The notes under the pieces were generated by a model. The model had not been told where the DNA came from. It saw nothing but the letters and a program-made list of their open reading frames with translations, and made no database searches. 64,000 nt of DNA from Candidatus Azobacteroides pseudotrichonymphae genomovar. CFP2. Its GTDB lineage: Bacteria; Bacteroidota; Bacteroidia; Bacteroidales; Azobacteroidaceae. Each line of letters starts with the position of its first letter. Within the stretch, counting starts at the first letter, position 1. The stretch lies in the NCBI RefSeq assembly GCF_000010645.1, contig NC_011565.1, positions 262,001-326,000 on the forward strand, written 5' to 3'. Positions 8,339-17,902 of this stretch are shown here, piece after piece. A program made the position numbers and the translations under genes.

Positions 8339-9865
8339 ATGAAAACAAATGGGAAAGTAATATTAGGTTTTATATTAATAAGTCTCATGAGTTCAGGCAT
8401 AACAATTGGACTCTATTCTCATTTAAATAAGGACGAAGATAATATTTCTAAGTCAGTGGGATTTAATCAAAAAGGAGTTCATCCCGCAGGTTACAATGTG
8501 TCAGCAGAGAATTCAGACTTTACTTTAGCTGCCGAACAGAGTATAAATGCAGTAGTACATATCAAATCAACTACTAAGCCTGTCCAAAAAAATAATATCC
8601 AAGAATATTTTAATCCTTTTGAATACTTCTTTGGAGGACAAATTCCTCAATATAAAATACAACCTAAAGTAGTAGGTTTTGGTTCTGGCGTTATTATTTC
8701 CACCGACGGATATATTGTAACCAACAATCATGTAATAGATGAAGCATCTGAAATTGAAATAATCACCAACAATAATGAAACTTATAGAGCTAAAATAATA
8801 GGTAAAGATGAATCCACCGATATTGCCTTGTTGAAAATTGAGGGGAAAGATTTTCCTGTAATTCCTTTCGGGGATTCTGATGCTTTAAAAATAGGGGAAT
8901 GGGTGCTAGCTGTAGGTAATCCTTTTAACTTGACAAGCACCGTGACTGCAGGAATTGTAAGTGCAAAAGGCCGAGGGAATATTTTTTCAGGATATACTTA
9001 CCAACAAGACATTGCCCGCTCGCGGGATAAAATAGAATCATTTATCCAGACAGATGCTGCAGTAAACCCAGGGAATAGTGGGGGAGCGTTAGTAAATACA
9101 AAAGGTGAACTAGTTGGAATAAATACTGCCATTTACTCGGAAACTGGGAATTTTATCGGATACTCATTTGCTATACCTATCAACTTGGTAAAAAAGGTAA
9201 TTTTCGATATCAAGAAATATGGTGTAGTACAAAGAGCTTTAATAGGAGTAAAGGTAGAAGAATTATCTACTTTAAAAGAAATAGACCCTGAAACTTATAA
9301 CAAATTAAAAGTTCACGAAGGTGTTTACGTGGCAGAATTTACCTCTAATAGTTCTGCTAAAAAAGCAGGGATGCAAAAAGGAGATGTAATTACAGCAATT
9401 AATGGAACAAAGGTCAAAGACTACCATGAGTTAAGAGCAGAATTGAGCCGTTATAACCCTGGTAATATTATTGAAGTCCAAGTTTATAGAAATAAAGATA
9501 TAAAAGTATGTAAAGTAGAATTAAAGAATGATCAAGGAACAACGTCTATTATTAAAGAAAAGGCCGTTACAGAAATTTTAGGAGCAACTTTTAAAGAATT
9601 ATCCCCAGAACTAAAAAGAAAAATAGGTATTAATTACGGAGTGGAAATAAGCAAAGTTACAAATGGTAAACTAAAAGAAAACGGTATTAGAGAGGGATTT
9701 ATTATTCTTACAGCCAACGATACGAAACTTACTTCTCCAGAAACTTTAATTAGAATTGTAGAATCGTTGCTAAAACAAGATCCAGATGAAAGAGGGCTTT
9801 ATATCAAGGGATTCTATCCAAATGATAGAATAAGATTCTACGCTATTGATATGAATGTTCAATAG
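8339..9865 (+). CDS. degP: HtrA/DegP-type periplasmic serine protease
   Basis: A 508-aa Do-family protease/chaperone of the cell envelope. Residues 6-25 are an uncleaved signal anchor or signal peptide. The trypsin-like domain has the triad His131 (NNHVID), Asp161 (STDIALL) and Ser247 (NPGNSGGAL). Two PDZ domains follow (about 300-390, with HEGVYVAEFTSNSSAKKAG, and 410-500). The length and two-PDZ layout match DegP/DegQ, which refold or degrade misfolded exported proteins. It ends with TAG, showing that the host uses amber as a normal stop. rpoD follows 43 bp downstream on the same strand. A clear TAnnTTTG box is not visible upstream. Confidence 0.95.
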   Translation: MKTNGKVILGFILISLMSSGITIGLYSHLNKDEDNISKSVGFNQKGVHPAGYNVSAENSDFTLAAEQSINAVVHIKSTTKPVQKNNIQEYFNPFEYFFGGQIPQYKIQPKVVGFGSGVIISTDGYIVTNNHVIDEASEIEIITNNNETYRAKIIGKDESTDIALLKIEGKDFPVIPFGDSDALKIGEWVLAVGNPFNLTSTVTAGIVSAKGRGNIFSGYTYQQDIARSRDKIESFIQTDAAVNPGNSGGALVNTKGELVGINTAIYSETGNFIGYSFAIPINLVKKVIFDIKKYGVVQRALIGVKVEELSTLKEIDPETYNKLKVHEGVYVAEFTSNSSAKKAGMQKGDVITAINGTKVKDYHELRAELSRYNPGNIIEVQVYRNKDIKVCKVELKNDQGTTSIIKEKAVTEILGATFKELSPELKRKIGINYGVEISKVTNGKLKENGIREGFIILTANDTKLTSPETLIRIVESLLKQDPDERGLYIKGFYPNDRIRFYAIDMNVQ

Positions 9866-9908
9866 AAAATTTTATATCAACTATTTATTTCGTAATAAAT
9901 TTTATTGA

Positions 9909-10769
9909 ATGAGACAGCTAAAAATAACTAAGTCTATTACTAATCGCGAAAGTGCTTCTTTAGATAAGTTTCTTCAAGAAATTAGCCACGAAGAACTACT
10001 TAGTATAGAAAAAGAGATTGAATTGGCGCGACGCAGTCGATTAGGAGATCGTTCAGCTTTAGACAAGCTAGTACGTGCTAATCTTCGTTTTGTAGTATCT
10101 GTGGCTAAACAATATCAAAATCAAGGATTAAGTCTTCCTGACTTGATCAATGAAGGGAACCTGGGATTAATTAAAGCCGCTGAAAAATTTGACGAAACAC
10201 GAGGATTCAAATTCATTTCATACGCTGTTTGGTGGATTAGGCAATCCATTCTACAAGCTTTAGCCGAACAATCAAGGATTGTACGATTACCTTTAAATCG
10301 TGTCGGTTCGTTGAATAAAATCTCCAAAGCTCTTTCTAAATTTGAACAAAAACATGAACGAAAGCCTTCTTCCGAAGAGTTAGCTCAAGAATTAGAACTT
10401 CCGGAAGACAAGGTATCAGAAACATTAAGGATATCCAATCGACATATTTCAATAGATGCTCCATTCGCAGATGGCGAAGAAAATAGTCTATTAGATGTAC
10501 TTACTAATGACGATACTCCAGCTGCTTACCACGGATTAATACACGAATCACTTTCTCAAGAAATCAATAATGCTCTATTGATATTAAACGATAGAGAAAA
10601 AGAAATTATTAAGATGTCTTTCGGTATTGGACAGCAAGAAATGAATTTAGAAGAAATCGGCGATGCATTCAACTTAACACGAGAGCGTGTAAGACAAATT
10701 AAAGAAAAAGCAATTAAGAAATTAAAACAAAACAATAGAAATAATGGCTTAAAAAATTATTTGGGTTAA
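9909..10769 (+). CDS. rpoD: Primary RNA polymerase sigma factor (sigma-70)
   Basis: A 286-aa protein, the exact short form of the primary sigma factor typical of Bacteroidetes, without region 1.1. Region 1.2 is at the N-terminus. Region 2 holds [34 protein letters not shown] and [15 protein letters not shown]. Region 3 follows, and region 4 has the -35 reading helix ([23 protein letters not shown]). This factor reads the TTTG/TAnnTTTG promoters found at aroK and elsewhere in this window. The start follows htrA by 43 bp, so it may share its transcript. Confidence 0.97.
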   Translation: MRQLKITKSITNRESASLDKFLQEISHEELLSIEKEIELARRSRLGDRSALDKLVRANLRFVVSVAKQYQNQGLSLPDLINEGNLGLIKAAEKFDETRGFKFISYAVWWIRQSILQALAEQSRIVRLPLNRVGSLNKISKALSKFEQKHERKPSSEELAQELELPEDKVSETLRISNRHISIDAPFADGEENSLLDVLTNDDTPAAYHGLIHESLSQEINNALLILNDREKEIIKMSFGIGQQEMNLEEIGDAFNLTRERVRQIKEKAIKKLKQNNRNNGLKNYLG

Positions 10770-11243
10770 ATACTCCAACTTCAAAAAATATCAACCAATC
10801 ACAAATAAAGCTTATATCAATTTCCTTACCATCATTTGTAACCAGAAAATGCCTTCTCAACAGGTAAAATAAAAGACATATTGGAATATGCAACACGGAT
10901 GCGTATTCCAATACGCGTATTCCGATAACAGTTTACTGGATCTTGAAACTCATAAAGTTACTTAATTTCCATTTACACTTATATACGCACCGATGCGTAC
11001 CCAATTACAAAATACAAACAGTAATTAATTCTACCCGGACACAAACTCCCCTTTCCAGAAGGAAAGAGAATCTAAACCTTTATACGGTATTAGAACCCGC
11101 ACTGAGATCAAAATACAATCCTTCTTTCCCACCCTTCCTTTTACTTGACTTGTAATAAAAAATCACTTAACCAATCAGTTAAAGGAATATTTGCAATACA
11201 GATTCCTTCCTTCTTTTTTTCTATAGAAAAAAACACTTCTTTA
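10770..11243. other. Spacer between convergent rpoD and hppA
   Basis: No gene was seen. At 10901-10923 the 9-mer GCGTATTCC occurs twice, with an inverted GGAAT/ATTCC around it, able to form alternative hairpins that may end the rpoD transcript. A weak stem (AAGGAAT/ATTCCTT) followed by a T run sits near 11190-11220. Confidence 0.4.
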
Positions 11244-13637
11244 TTATGTTGGTATTCGCGTCCGATAAAATGATCGCCATACAAAAAACAATCCAACTAT
11301 TAAAAATGGAATAGTAATATATATAGAAATATTTCCTCCCGTCTCTTTCATTTTAATACATATCTCAGTAGCTAATAACCCAAACAAAGTTGAAAACTTA
11401 ATAATTGGATTTAAGGATACTGAAGAAGTATCTTTAAATGGGTCTCCTACTGTATCCCCCACTACTACCGCCTCATGTAAAGGAGTGTTTTTTTCTTTTA
11501 ATTCTACTTCCACAATTTTCTTCGCATTATCCCAACTGCCACCAGCATTCGCCATATAAATTGCCTGAAACAAGCCAATTATAGCAATAGAAATCAAATA
11601 TGAAACGAAAAAATTAGCATCAATAAACGCAAAAGCCAATGTTAATGACATTAACGCAATGAAAATATTCCACATCCCTTTTTGGGCATACTGAGTACAA
11701 ATTTTCACTACTGACTTGGAATCTTCGATATTAGCCTCTTTTTTGTCCATATTAAAAGTCTCTTTAATAAACATCACGGCACGATAAGCACCCGTAGTAA
11801 CAGCTTGCATAGAAGCACCACTGAACCAAAAAACAACAGCACCACCACAAATTAATCCGAGAACCACAGGAGCATCTGTCAATGACAAATTCAGCAACCC
11901 TACTTTTTCCAACAATAGAATAATAGAAAATATCATCGTAGTAGCTCCTATTACTGCTGTACCTATTAACACAGGCTTTGCTGTTGCCTTGAACGTATTC
12001 CCTGCAGAATCATTAGATTCCAAATAATATTTACCCTTTTTAAAATCAGGCTTAAAACCATAATCTTTTTCGATAGACTTTTCTATATTTGGTATCTGTT
12101 CTATTTGGGAGAGTTCAAAAATAGACTGAGCGTTGTCTGTCACTGGCCCATAGCTATCTACGGCGATAGTTACTGGTCCCATGCATAGGGACCCAAAAGC
12201 TACTAACCCAAAAGCAAAAATTGTAGCATGAGGACCTAATGTCTCGCTTAATCCTGTCAGAGTAGTAAAATAAGCAGCAGCCATTAAAACTACGATTAAT
12301 AATCCTGTCCAAAAAGCACTGAAATAACCTGCCACGATACCAGAAAGGATATTTAATGAGGCCCCCCCCTCACGTGACGCAGAAACGATTTCTTTTACAT
12401 GAGTAGACTTAGAACTTGTAAATAATTTCGTAAACTCCGGAATAAGAAGAGCCGCTAACGTCCCACAACTGATGATAATGGCTAGTTTCCACCATAAAGT
12501 TGTGTCCTTCATATCACCCAATAACAGATGACTCATAAAAAAACTTGCAGAAATACATAATATAGAAGAAGTAACGATCAATCTCATCAATGGCGATTCA
12601 AAATCAAAATCTTCCCTATTTTCATATAGTTTTTTGGAAATCCATTGGTTAATAAAAAATGAACATCCAGACAAGAAATCCATCAAAAAACGCATACCAA
12701 ATATCCACACAATTAATTTTGCTTGTATGTCTACCTCACGAACTGCTAAAGCAATGAATGTAATAAGAGATACACCTGTCACCCCGTAAGTTTCAAAGCC
12801 ATCAGCAGTGGGTCCAACACTATCACCCGCATTATCACCGGTACAGTCAGCTATTACACCAGGATTACGCGGATCATCTTCTTTTACTTTAAAAACAACT
12901 TTCATCAAATCTGAACCTATATCAGCAATTTTAGTAAAAATTCCTCCTGCAATTCGCAACGCACTAGCTCCTAAGGATTCTCCAATAGCAAAACCCAAGA
13001 AACAAATCCCTACAATATCGCGAGGAACAAACAAAAGGATAATTACCATTAATACTAATTCAAGCGAAATAAGAAACAAACCCACACTCATTCCTGCCTT
13101 CAATGGGATATTGACTACATCTAACGGCCTCCCTCTAAGCGAAGCAAAAGCGGTTCGTGCATTAGCATAAGTATTAACCCGAATACCATACCATGCAACC
13201 ATATATGAACCCGCCATACCAACAATAGAAAATAACAATACTTGCAACACAACGGCAAATGATTGTCCAAGCAATCCTAAAAAGTAAATAAACAAAACAA
13301 CACCCACCAACGCAAATAGCATTAAAAGGAATTTACCTTGTTGAAATAAATAAGTTCTACAAGTAGTATAGATTGTAGAAGCCACTCTAAGCATAGAATC
13401 GTGCGATGGTAATTGTTTTACTTGCTTAAATAATAAGAGACTAAAACCTAACGTCCCCATAATAATTAAAGCACCGTAGAACAGAAAACTCCATGAAGTA
13501 ACAGTCTCTCCAAAAAAACAAAAGGTTCCCTCGTGAAGATCTGGTATTGCCAAGTTCACATCGCTTGCGTACACAGATAAATTGCTTTTAAATAAAGCAA
13601 CCATTAATAATAGAAATATATTCCTTGCTTTTTCCAT
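11244..13637 (-). CDS. hppA: Membrane-bound ion-pumping pyrophosphatase
   Basis: A 797-aa polytopic enzyme that hydrolyses cytoplasmic pyrophosphate and pumps H+ (or Na+) outward. Diagnostic motifs are present: DDPRNPGVIADCTGDNAGDS, DSYGPVTDNA, NAGGSWDNAKK and VVGDTVGDPFKDTSS. In the segment GNTFKATAKP a Lys occupies the place that is Ala in K+-dependent enzymes and Lys in K+-independent ones, so a K+-independent, H+-pumping enzyme is likely. The start is the ATG at 13637; a longer TTG-started version is less likely. From it the protein begins with a signal-peptide-like segment ending VYA, longer than in most family members. The total length is about 60 residues above the common ~730. It stands alone. 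Confidence 0.93.
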   Translation of the reverse strand: MEKARNIFLLLMVALFKSNLSVYASDVNLAIPDLHEGTFCFFGETVTSWSFLFYGALIIMGTLGFSLLLFKQVKQLPSHDSMLRVASTIYTTCRTYLFQQGKFLLMLFALVGVVLFIYFLGLLGQSFAVVLQVLLFSIVGMAGSYMVAWYGIRVNTYANARTAFASLRGRPLDVVNIPLKAGMSVGLFLISLELVLMVIILLFVPRDIVGICFLGFAIGESLGASALRIAGGIFTKIADIGSDLMKVVFKVKEDDPRNPGVIADCTGDNAGDSVGPTADGFETYGVTGVSLITFIALAVREVDIQAKLIVWIFGMRFLMDFLSGCSFFINQWISKKLYENREDFDFESPLMRLIVTSSILCISASFFMSHLLLGDMKDTTLWWKLAIIISCGTLAALLIPEFTKLFTSSKSTHVKEIVSASREGGASLNILSGIVAGYFSAFWTGLLIVVLMAAAYFTTLTGLSETLGPHATIFAFGLVAFGSLCMGPVTIAVDSYGPVTDNAQSIFELSQIEQIPNIEKSIEKDYGFKPDFKKGKYYLESNDSAGNTFKATAKPVLIGTAVIGATTMIFSIILLLEKVGLLNLSLTDAPVVLGLICGGAVVFWFSGASMQAVTTGAYRAVMFIKETFNMDKKEANIEDSKSVVKICTQYAQKGMWNIFIALMSLTLAFAFIDANFFVSYLISIAIIGLFQAIYMANAGGSWDNAKKIVEVELKEKNTPLHEAVVVGDTVGDPFKDTSSVSLNPIIKFSTLFGLLATEICIKMKETGGNISIYITIPFLIVGLFFVWRSFYRTRIPT

Positions 13638-15072
13638 AATAACGAGATAGATAATTTTATACAAAAAAAGTAGATTTTTTAAATCTATATAGCATCATTT
13701 ACTATGATTTTGTCAGAAAACATTGCAAAATATAAAAAAAATATCACAATAACAAAAGATCATATATGTTTACGTTGTAACTTCTCACAAAGAGAACAAC
13801 AGCTATCAGAAAAATTTCAGTGAAAATTTAAAAGAAATTTAAAAATCAAGGTATTTCATCATCAGTTATACTGATTGGTTCAATGAACATTGTTTATTAG
13901 TTCCTCTATGCATATGATGTGAGTTTAAGATTATATGTGTACACTTCCATATTTTCAATAAAATGTAAAAATTTTACATACAAAGTATGGCTAATGATTT
14001 TGCAAAAAATGCTTGCATTTAAACATTTAAAAGGGAATAATCATCTTTTATTAAGATAGTTATCTCCCTTTTTATTTTGGAGTATATAAAAAACTCGCAT
14101 GGTCATTTAACTTTGCTACTCTGACTTAGAGCTATTCAATAGAAATTAAGAAATAAGAAATAGGAGAATGAAGTAACTAAAATGAAAAGAGCAACAAGTT
14201 CATCCCTATCGTCTTCTATATTCTTATAGATAAATGTTTATTCATTTAAGTTCTGTTATATCCTCTCCTTCTTTGATGTGTTTACTCTGGAATAAGTCTT
14301 GTTATTTATTTCGCCGATATGGAACTCTTGTCCATTAGCTTCGTCAGCAGTCTAAATTTCTTCCATCTTTCGACAACGTTTTGACCTCTATCAGATAAAC
14401 GGAGTCTTTCAAAGGATCACATTTTTGTTCTATCAGTTCTTCTACTTCGTCCAAGTTACTAACTTCCTGTTTATCTTTCTCGGTGTTTTGCTGGGTATTC
14501 TCCAATGAAGTTAGTCAAAGGGGTATTTGAAAATTTAACAGGGTTATATATTCACTTAGACATTCTGTATGTCATAACAAGCAGTATCGTTTTTCAAGAA
14601 AAACGATATAAGATAAGAAATGACTCCACCATCAAACAATAATACCGAAAAGAAAGTATAGAAAATAATCTTTCCATAATCCTATTTTCCTAGAATAGTT
14701 AAAAAACTTTCCTATCTACAAGAGGTATATATCCATCATTTTAGCCTCCGGAATAACCTTTTTTCCGTAAATTCCTCCTGAGATATTTTTAAGTCCAAAC
14801 AAACCAGCAACCCTTATCCTGTTTGATGAATATTAATATCAATTAAGGTGGACAAAGATCTTTACAGTAGAATTGAGATTAGTCGATTTTTGAGTTACAT
14901 CACCCCTCTTTTCCCCTGTGTAGTTTTCTCACTCTTTAATACAACAGAGTAAGTGTAAATTATACAATAAACAGCCAGGATTTGCTTGTCTGTAATTTTA
15001 TTTCGCTATTTTCATTGAATATCAGTCGTTCCAATTAATTAATACTATTAGTGATGGGAATAGGAATAATAA
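13638..15072. other. Long gene-poor stretch at the left edge of the accessory island
   Basis: About 1.4 kb with no intact gene. A perfect 11-bp hairpin lies at 14585-14608 (arms TATCGTTTTTC, loop AA). On the minus strand 14344-14505 is a 53-codon open frame (TTG start only) rich in Glu/Lys that could be a gene fragment. The rest shows nothing recognisable. Confidence 0.5.
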
Positions 15073-15345
15073 AAGAAAGATATTGAAAGGAGGTCCGACA
15101 AAGATTACATATTGTTGAAGATTGACGCAAACCAGTTGCCTATTGATACAAGTTTGAATTGGGAATCTACAATAGATATAGAAAGATCCTACACATATAC
15201 CAAAGAAGAGATGAATGTTCGTTTTGAAAAAACTGAAAATGATTCACTTGAAGAGGAATGTATCCCTTGTAACGAAGCGTTTATGGAAAAACTGGATTAG
15301 ATGATAGAAAATATGGAAATAAGAGAAAGAAAAAAAGTAAGGTGA
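15073..15345 (+). pseudogene. Hypothetical acidic protein frame interrupted by one TAG
   Basis: Directly after a TAA at 15070 the frame runs 75 codons (segments such as KDYILLKIDANQLPID and NWESTIDIERSYTYTKEEM), meets TAG at 15298, and then stays open 14 more codons to TGA at 15343. A second small ATG follows at once. The only starts are TTG codons at 15109-15117; the AAGGAGGT at 15087-15094 lies inside the frame. Read through the TAG, the end is a plausible helix (FMEKLD-x-MIENMEIRERKK). No family was recognised. It could be a decayed gene or one read with amber as a sense codon. Confidence 0.35.
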
Positions 15346-15480
15346 ATGGACGAAAATCTATGATAAGGGCAATTCTCCATCTTGTATAAAGTAAATGTAA
15401 AGTAAAGAGGATAGAGCGTATGATAAAAGAGATGGCTATCAAAATCTCTAAAGTTAGGGGATTGATAAAAATCTGAACGG

Positions 15481-15804
15481 TTGAAATATTACAGTCGGGA
15501 TGTAAGGATAGATAATCTCACCAGATTGATAAGACACTTGGGATGCCTGTTCTATAAACGAGTCTATAAACGAGAAAGAAAAGACTTGTTACATTTGCGG
15601 CTCTCCGTAGTAACTGCTCTACGGCAAGTAAAGAGAAAGATTATGAGACGACCGACTGACTTGCTGAAAAAGGTATTGACAAATATAACAGCGGAGGAGG
15701 CAAAAGATAAATATATCTCTTCTATCCTTAATGATACCCATAACGACAACCAATTTAAAAACTCCTTTTACCCAAGAGAGATTGAGAGACTTCGTAAATT
15801 ATGA
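15481..15804 (+). CDS. Hypothetical basic protein (uncertain)
   Basis: A 107-codon open frame with only a TTG start, basic in its first half and mixed in its second (ITAEEAKDKYISSILND). The other two frames over parts of the same DNA also look peptide-like (for example TPFTQERLRDFVNYEYN in frame 2 near 15764-15814). The true gene has therefore probably suffered frameshifts and this frame may be only partly right. No family was recognised. It lies just upstream of a 20-bp tandem duplication and of the TAG-interrupted frame at 15853-16317. Confidence 0.25.
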   Translation: MKYYSRDVRIDNLTRLIRHLGCLFYKRVYKRERKDLLHLRLSVVTALRQVKRKIMRRPTDLLKKVLTNITAEEAKDKYISSILNDTHNDNQFKNSFYPREIERLRKL

Positions 15805-15814
15805 GTACAATAGT

Positions 15815-15854
15815 ACTCCTATCAAACACTAAAAACTCCTATCAAACACTAAAA
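15815..15854. repeat. Tandem 20-bp duplication
   Basis: The unit ACTCCTATCAAACACTAAAA occurs twice head to tail. The unit is not a multiple of three, so gain or loss of one copy changes the reading frame across this point. Confidence 0.85.
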
Positions 15855-16317
15855 TTAGAAGAGGATAGTATTTATCACTGCTGATGGGTAGAGAGAGTAG
15901 GGTGTTTAGCATATATGCACATATCAATTCTTTGCTGCTATCAGCGATAGAAATCGCAAGAAAGAGCCCTACAACATGCTTCTATATAAAAACAAAAATA
16001 TAGAATCAAAGATGAAAGAGATACCTAACTATGTCTCTAATGACGTAAAAGGTCCCTGTTACATACGATGGGAAAAATGGATTTAGACCCCATATAATAA
16101 GACAGATTTTCTTGATGCCTTAGCTAATGTAGAAGAATAGACTAGATTTTTATATAACAAAGAAGCTCGGCGCGCTCATGCCTACATAACAAGCATGAGA
16201 CGCAAGAAAGAATATGAATAGAAAGTAAGAAAGCTAAAAGATCATGAACCATTCAAACCCAGCTATCATGATAGTCCATTAGAAACCCCCATCATATGGG
16301 ACTACATGGGATTTTGA
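15853..16317 (+). pseudogene. 155-codon frame interrupted only by TAG codons (candidate amber-recoded gene or decayed gene)
   Basis: In this frame there are seven in-frame TAG codons (15856, 15889, 15898, 15907, 16084, 16138, 16225), no TAA, and a single TGA at the very end. The sense stretches are well formed (MKEIPNYVSNDVKGPCYIRW, TDFLDALANVEE, EARRAHAYITSMRRKKEYE). If TAG is read as Gln the whole becomes one ordinary soluble, basic protein; Gln is otherwise encoded only once, by CAA. There is no ATG near the left end. A further piece with CAKC and REVTQFFNRSKG lies in another frame just downstream, so at least one frameshift has also occurred. No family was recognised. Confidence 0.4.
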
Positions 16318-16417
16318 ATGCATGTGCCAAATGTACTCAGAAAAGGGAAGTGACACAGTTCTTTAACCGTAGTAAAGGAATAAAAGTAAATTAAAATAAA
16401 AGTAAATTAACAAGACT

Positions 16418-16519
16418 ATGAGACTGAAAATAATTTTGTATTATGTAATGTTTACCTTCCTTACTTTCAGTTCTTTCGTGTGTAAATCACGTAAATTAAA
16501 TGAGAAATGGCTCATTTAA
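16418..16519 (+). CDS. Small signal-peptide or membrane peptide
   Basis: A 33-aa ORF with ATG start: a hydrophobic N-terminal segment (IILYYVMFTFLTFSSFV) and a short polar tail. It ends inside a perfect hairpin (16495-16520) that may be its terminator. It is too short to classify and could be the stump of a longer secreted protein. Confidence 0.35.
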   Translation: MRLKIILYYVMFTFLTFSSFVCKSRKLNEKWLI

Positions 16520-16520
16520 T
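16495..16520 (+). terminator. Hairpin with 10-bp perfect arms
   Basis: ATTAAATGAG and CTCATTTAAT with a 6-nt loop, overlapping the end of the preceding small ORF. The T run after it is weak. Confidence 0.35.
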
Positions 16521-16709
16521 TGGACACACATATGACCCAAAGTTCTATTATAAGAGATAAGGAAGATCTATTTTATCTCAACTCCATGGCAATATTTACG
16601 AATAATAAGGTCCCATAACCGTACACAATTTACATTACTCCCAATTGATCTCACTGTTCTAGTATTATTCGAGTCTATGGTCTTAAAAGTGTTCCTACGA
16701 ATTAAAAAT

Positions 16710-16913
16710 CTATCTAAATGAATAAAACAATACATGATATTTTGGACAAAATATTCTCATATCACCTTCCCTTTTTATTTTAGTTGGAATAATATCGCCG
16801 TCATTATTTACATTCTGTTCAAATGGCTTGCATCGTTTTTCGAAATATGCATAATTTACTACAGGATTAATCATTGGGAAAATACGCAAAAGAAACGTGA
16901 ATAATTCCAGCAT
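16710..16913 (-). CDS. Hypothetical small protein (uncertain)
   Basis: A 67-codon frame beginning hydrophobic (LFTFLLRIFPM) and then polar (NYAYFEKRCKPFEQNVNNDG). Composition is compatible with a small exported protein, but there is no family match and no strong start signal. It is the first ORF of the mainly minus-strand part of the island seen from the left. Confidence 0.25.
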   Translation of the reverse strand: MLELFTFLLRIFPMINPVVNYAYFEKRCKPFEQNVNNDGDIIPTKIKREGDMRIFCPKYHVLFYSFR

Positions 16914-17327
16914 CCTAGAAACAATTATGAAGAGGCAAAGTTAGTATACAAAAAAATCCAAAGAAGAAGAAAGCTTTCCAAATTACGCCTTAAAACATGT
17001 CAAAAGAAGTTCAGATAGAAATGCAACCAATCCAATTATATCAAAATCTATTTCTTTATTAACTTTCTCATATTATTTTTGATTAATGACAGTCAAACTA
17101 TTTGACACCTCATACTGCATTTTGTTGTATAGACAAACGCGTCAGATATCACTTTCAATGCACACCCACCATCTATTCCTTTTCAATAGACTTTCGCTTC
17201 GTGTTCCTGTTTCAATCAATAATCGCAGCCTTGCTCTAAACTAATACATTTTGTCCAGTAAATAATTTTTTTTACCCTTGCATTCATCACTCCTTTTCAC
17301 AATTTCCAACATACAACGAAGCTTCGT

Positions 17328-17368
17328 CTAATGCTTTTGGTCACATTGTATGACCAAAAGAACATTAG
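17328..17368 (-). terminator. Long interrupted hairpin downstream of the 17.4-kb lipoprotein
   Basis: CTTTTGGTCA pairs with TGACCAAAAG around a 7-nt loop, extended outward by CTAATG/CATTAG after a 2-nt bulge. It lies 22 bp beyond the lipoprotein stop. No T run, so termination is inferred from position. Confidence 0.35.
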
Positions 17369-17389
17369 GCGTAATAAGCAACACAAACG

Positions 17390-17714
17390 TTAACTAATAT
17401 GGGTTGTTAATCTTTTGTTGTCCATTGATTGTGTAATCTGATTTACAGCATGGAAATTGTAATTTCCATACAAAAGAGTAGAATCTTTTATGTCAGAAAG
17501 ATCTTTAACTCCCTTTTTATACCAGTTGGCACTATTATTGTCGTCTATGTTAGAATCCATTCTATATGAATCGTACATTATTAAATCCGCATACGGAACA
17601 TAAACCAACACAAAATCAGTCCTCGACTGATGACTACCTGACGATACTCCACATAGCATAAAGAGAAGTATAACTAATGCTAATAATCTCTGCTAATAAT
17701 CTCTTCGTTTTCAT
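17390..17714 (-). pseudogene. Lipoprotein gene broken (or switched) by a 13-bp tandem duplication in the signal peptide
   Basis: An ATG at 17714 begins MKTKRLLA, then the frame is lost because the 13-mer GAGATTATTAGCA is repeated (plus 17678-17703). With one copy removed the reading is continuous and gives a perfect lipo-signal peptide (MKTKRLLALVILLFMLCG, lipobox LFMLC). A 90-residue mature part follows (DFVLVYVPYADLIMYDSYRM; ending TQSMDNKRLTTHIS). No known domain was recognised. As written the gene cannot make a lipoprotein. The two-copy repeat could be lost again by slippage, so an on/off state is possible. Confidence 0.6.
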
Positions 17715-17768
17715 TTTTTATTTGGGAATTTCATTTTTAATCTTTTTTACATCTATTAGACATAATTC

Positions 17769-17802
17769 CAAGCTACCATGTAAAACAAGCTACCATGTAA
17801 AA
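17769..17802. repeat. Tandem 17-bp duplication upstream of the broken lipoprotein gene
   Basis: The unit CAAGCTACCATGTAAAA occurs twice head to tail, 55 bp upstream of the lipoprotein ATG, in its likely promoter region. Confidence 0.8.
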
Positions 17803-17902
17803 GGACAATTTTTCAAAGAAAAAACGAATTAAATCAAAAACCTTTTTACCAATTATTTTATTTTTTGGATACGATTAAAAAACCGTAATATTTAAGCATT
17901 TT

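Noticed and set aside
10943..11155. 70-codon plus-strand frame after rpoD
   Set aside because: Composition is not protein-like, no context, and it lies in the spacer between convergent genes.
15081..15114. AAGGAGGT as a Shine-Dalgarno site for a TTG start at 15112
   Set aside because: It is about 18-20 bases from the TTG, and the reading frame stays open through it, so it is more likely coding sequence.
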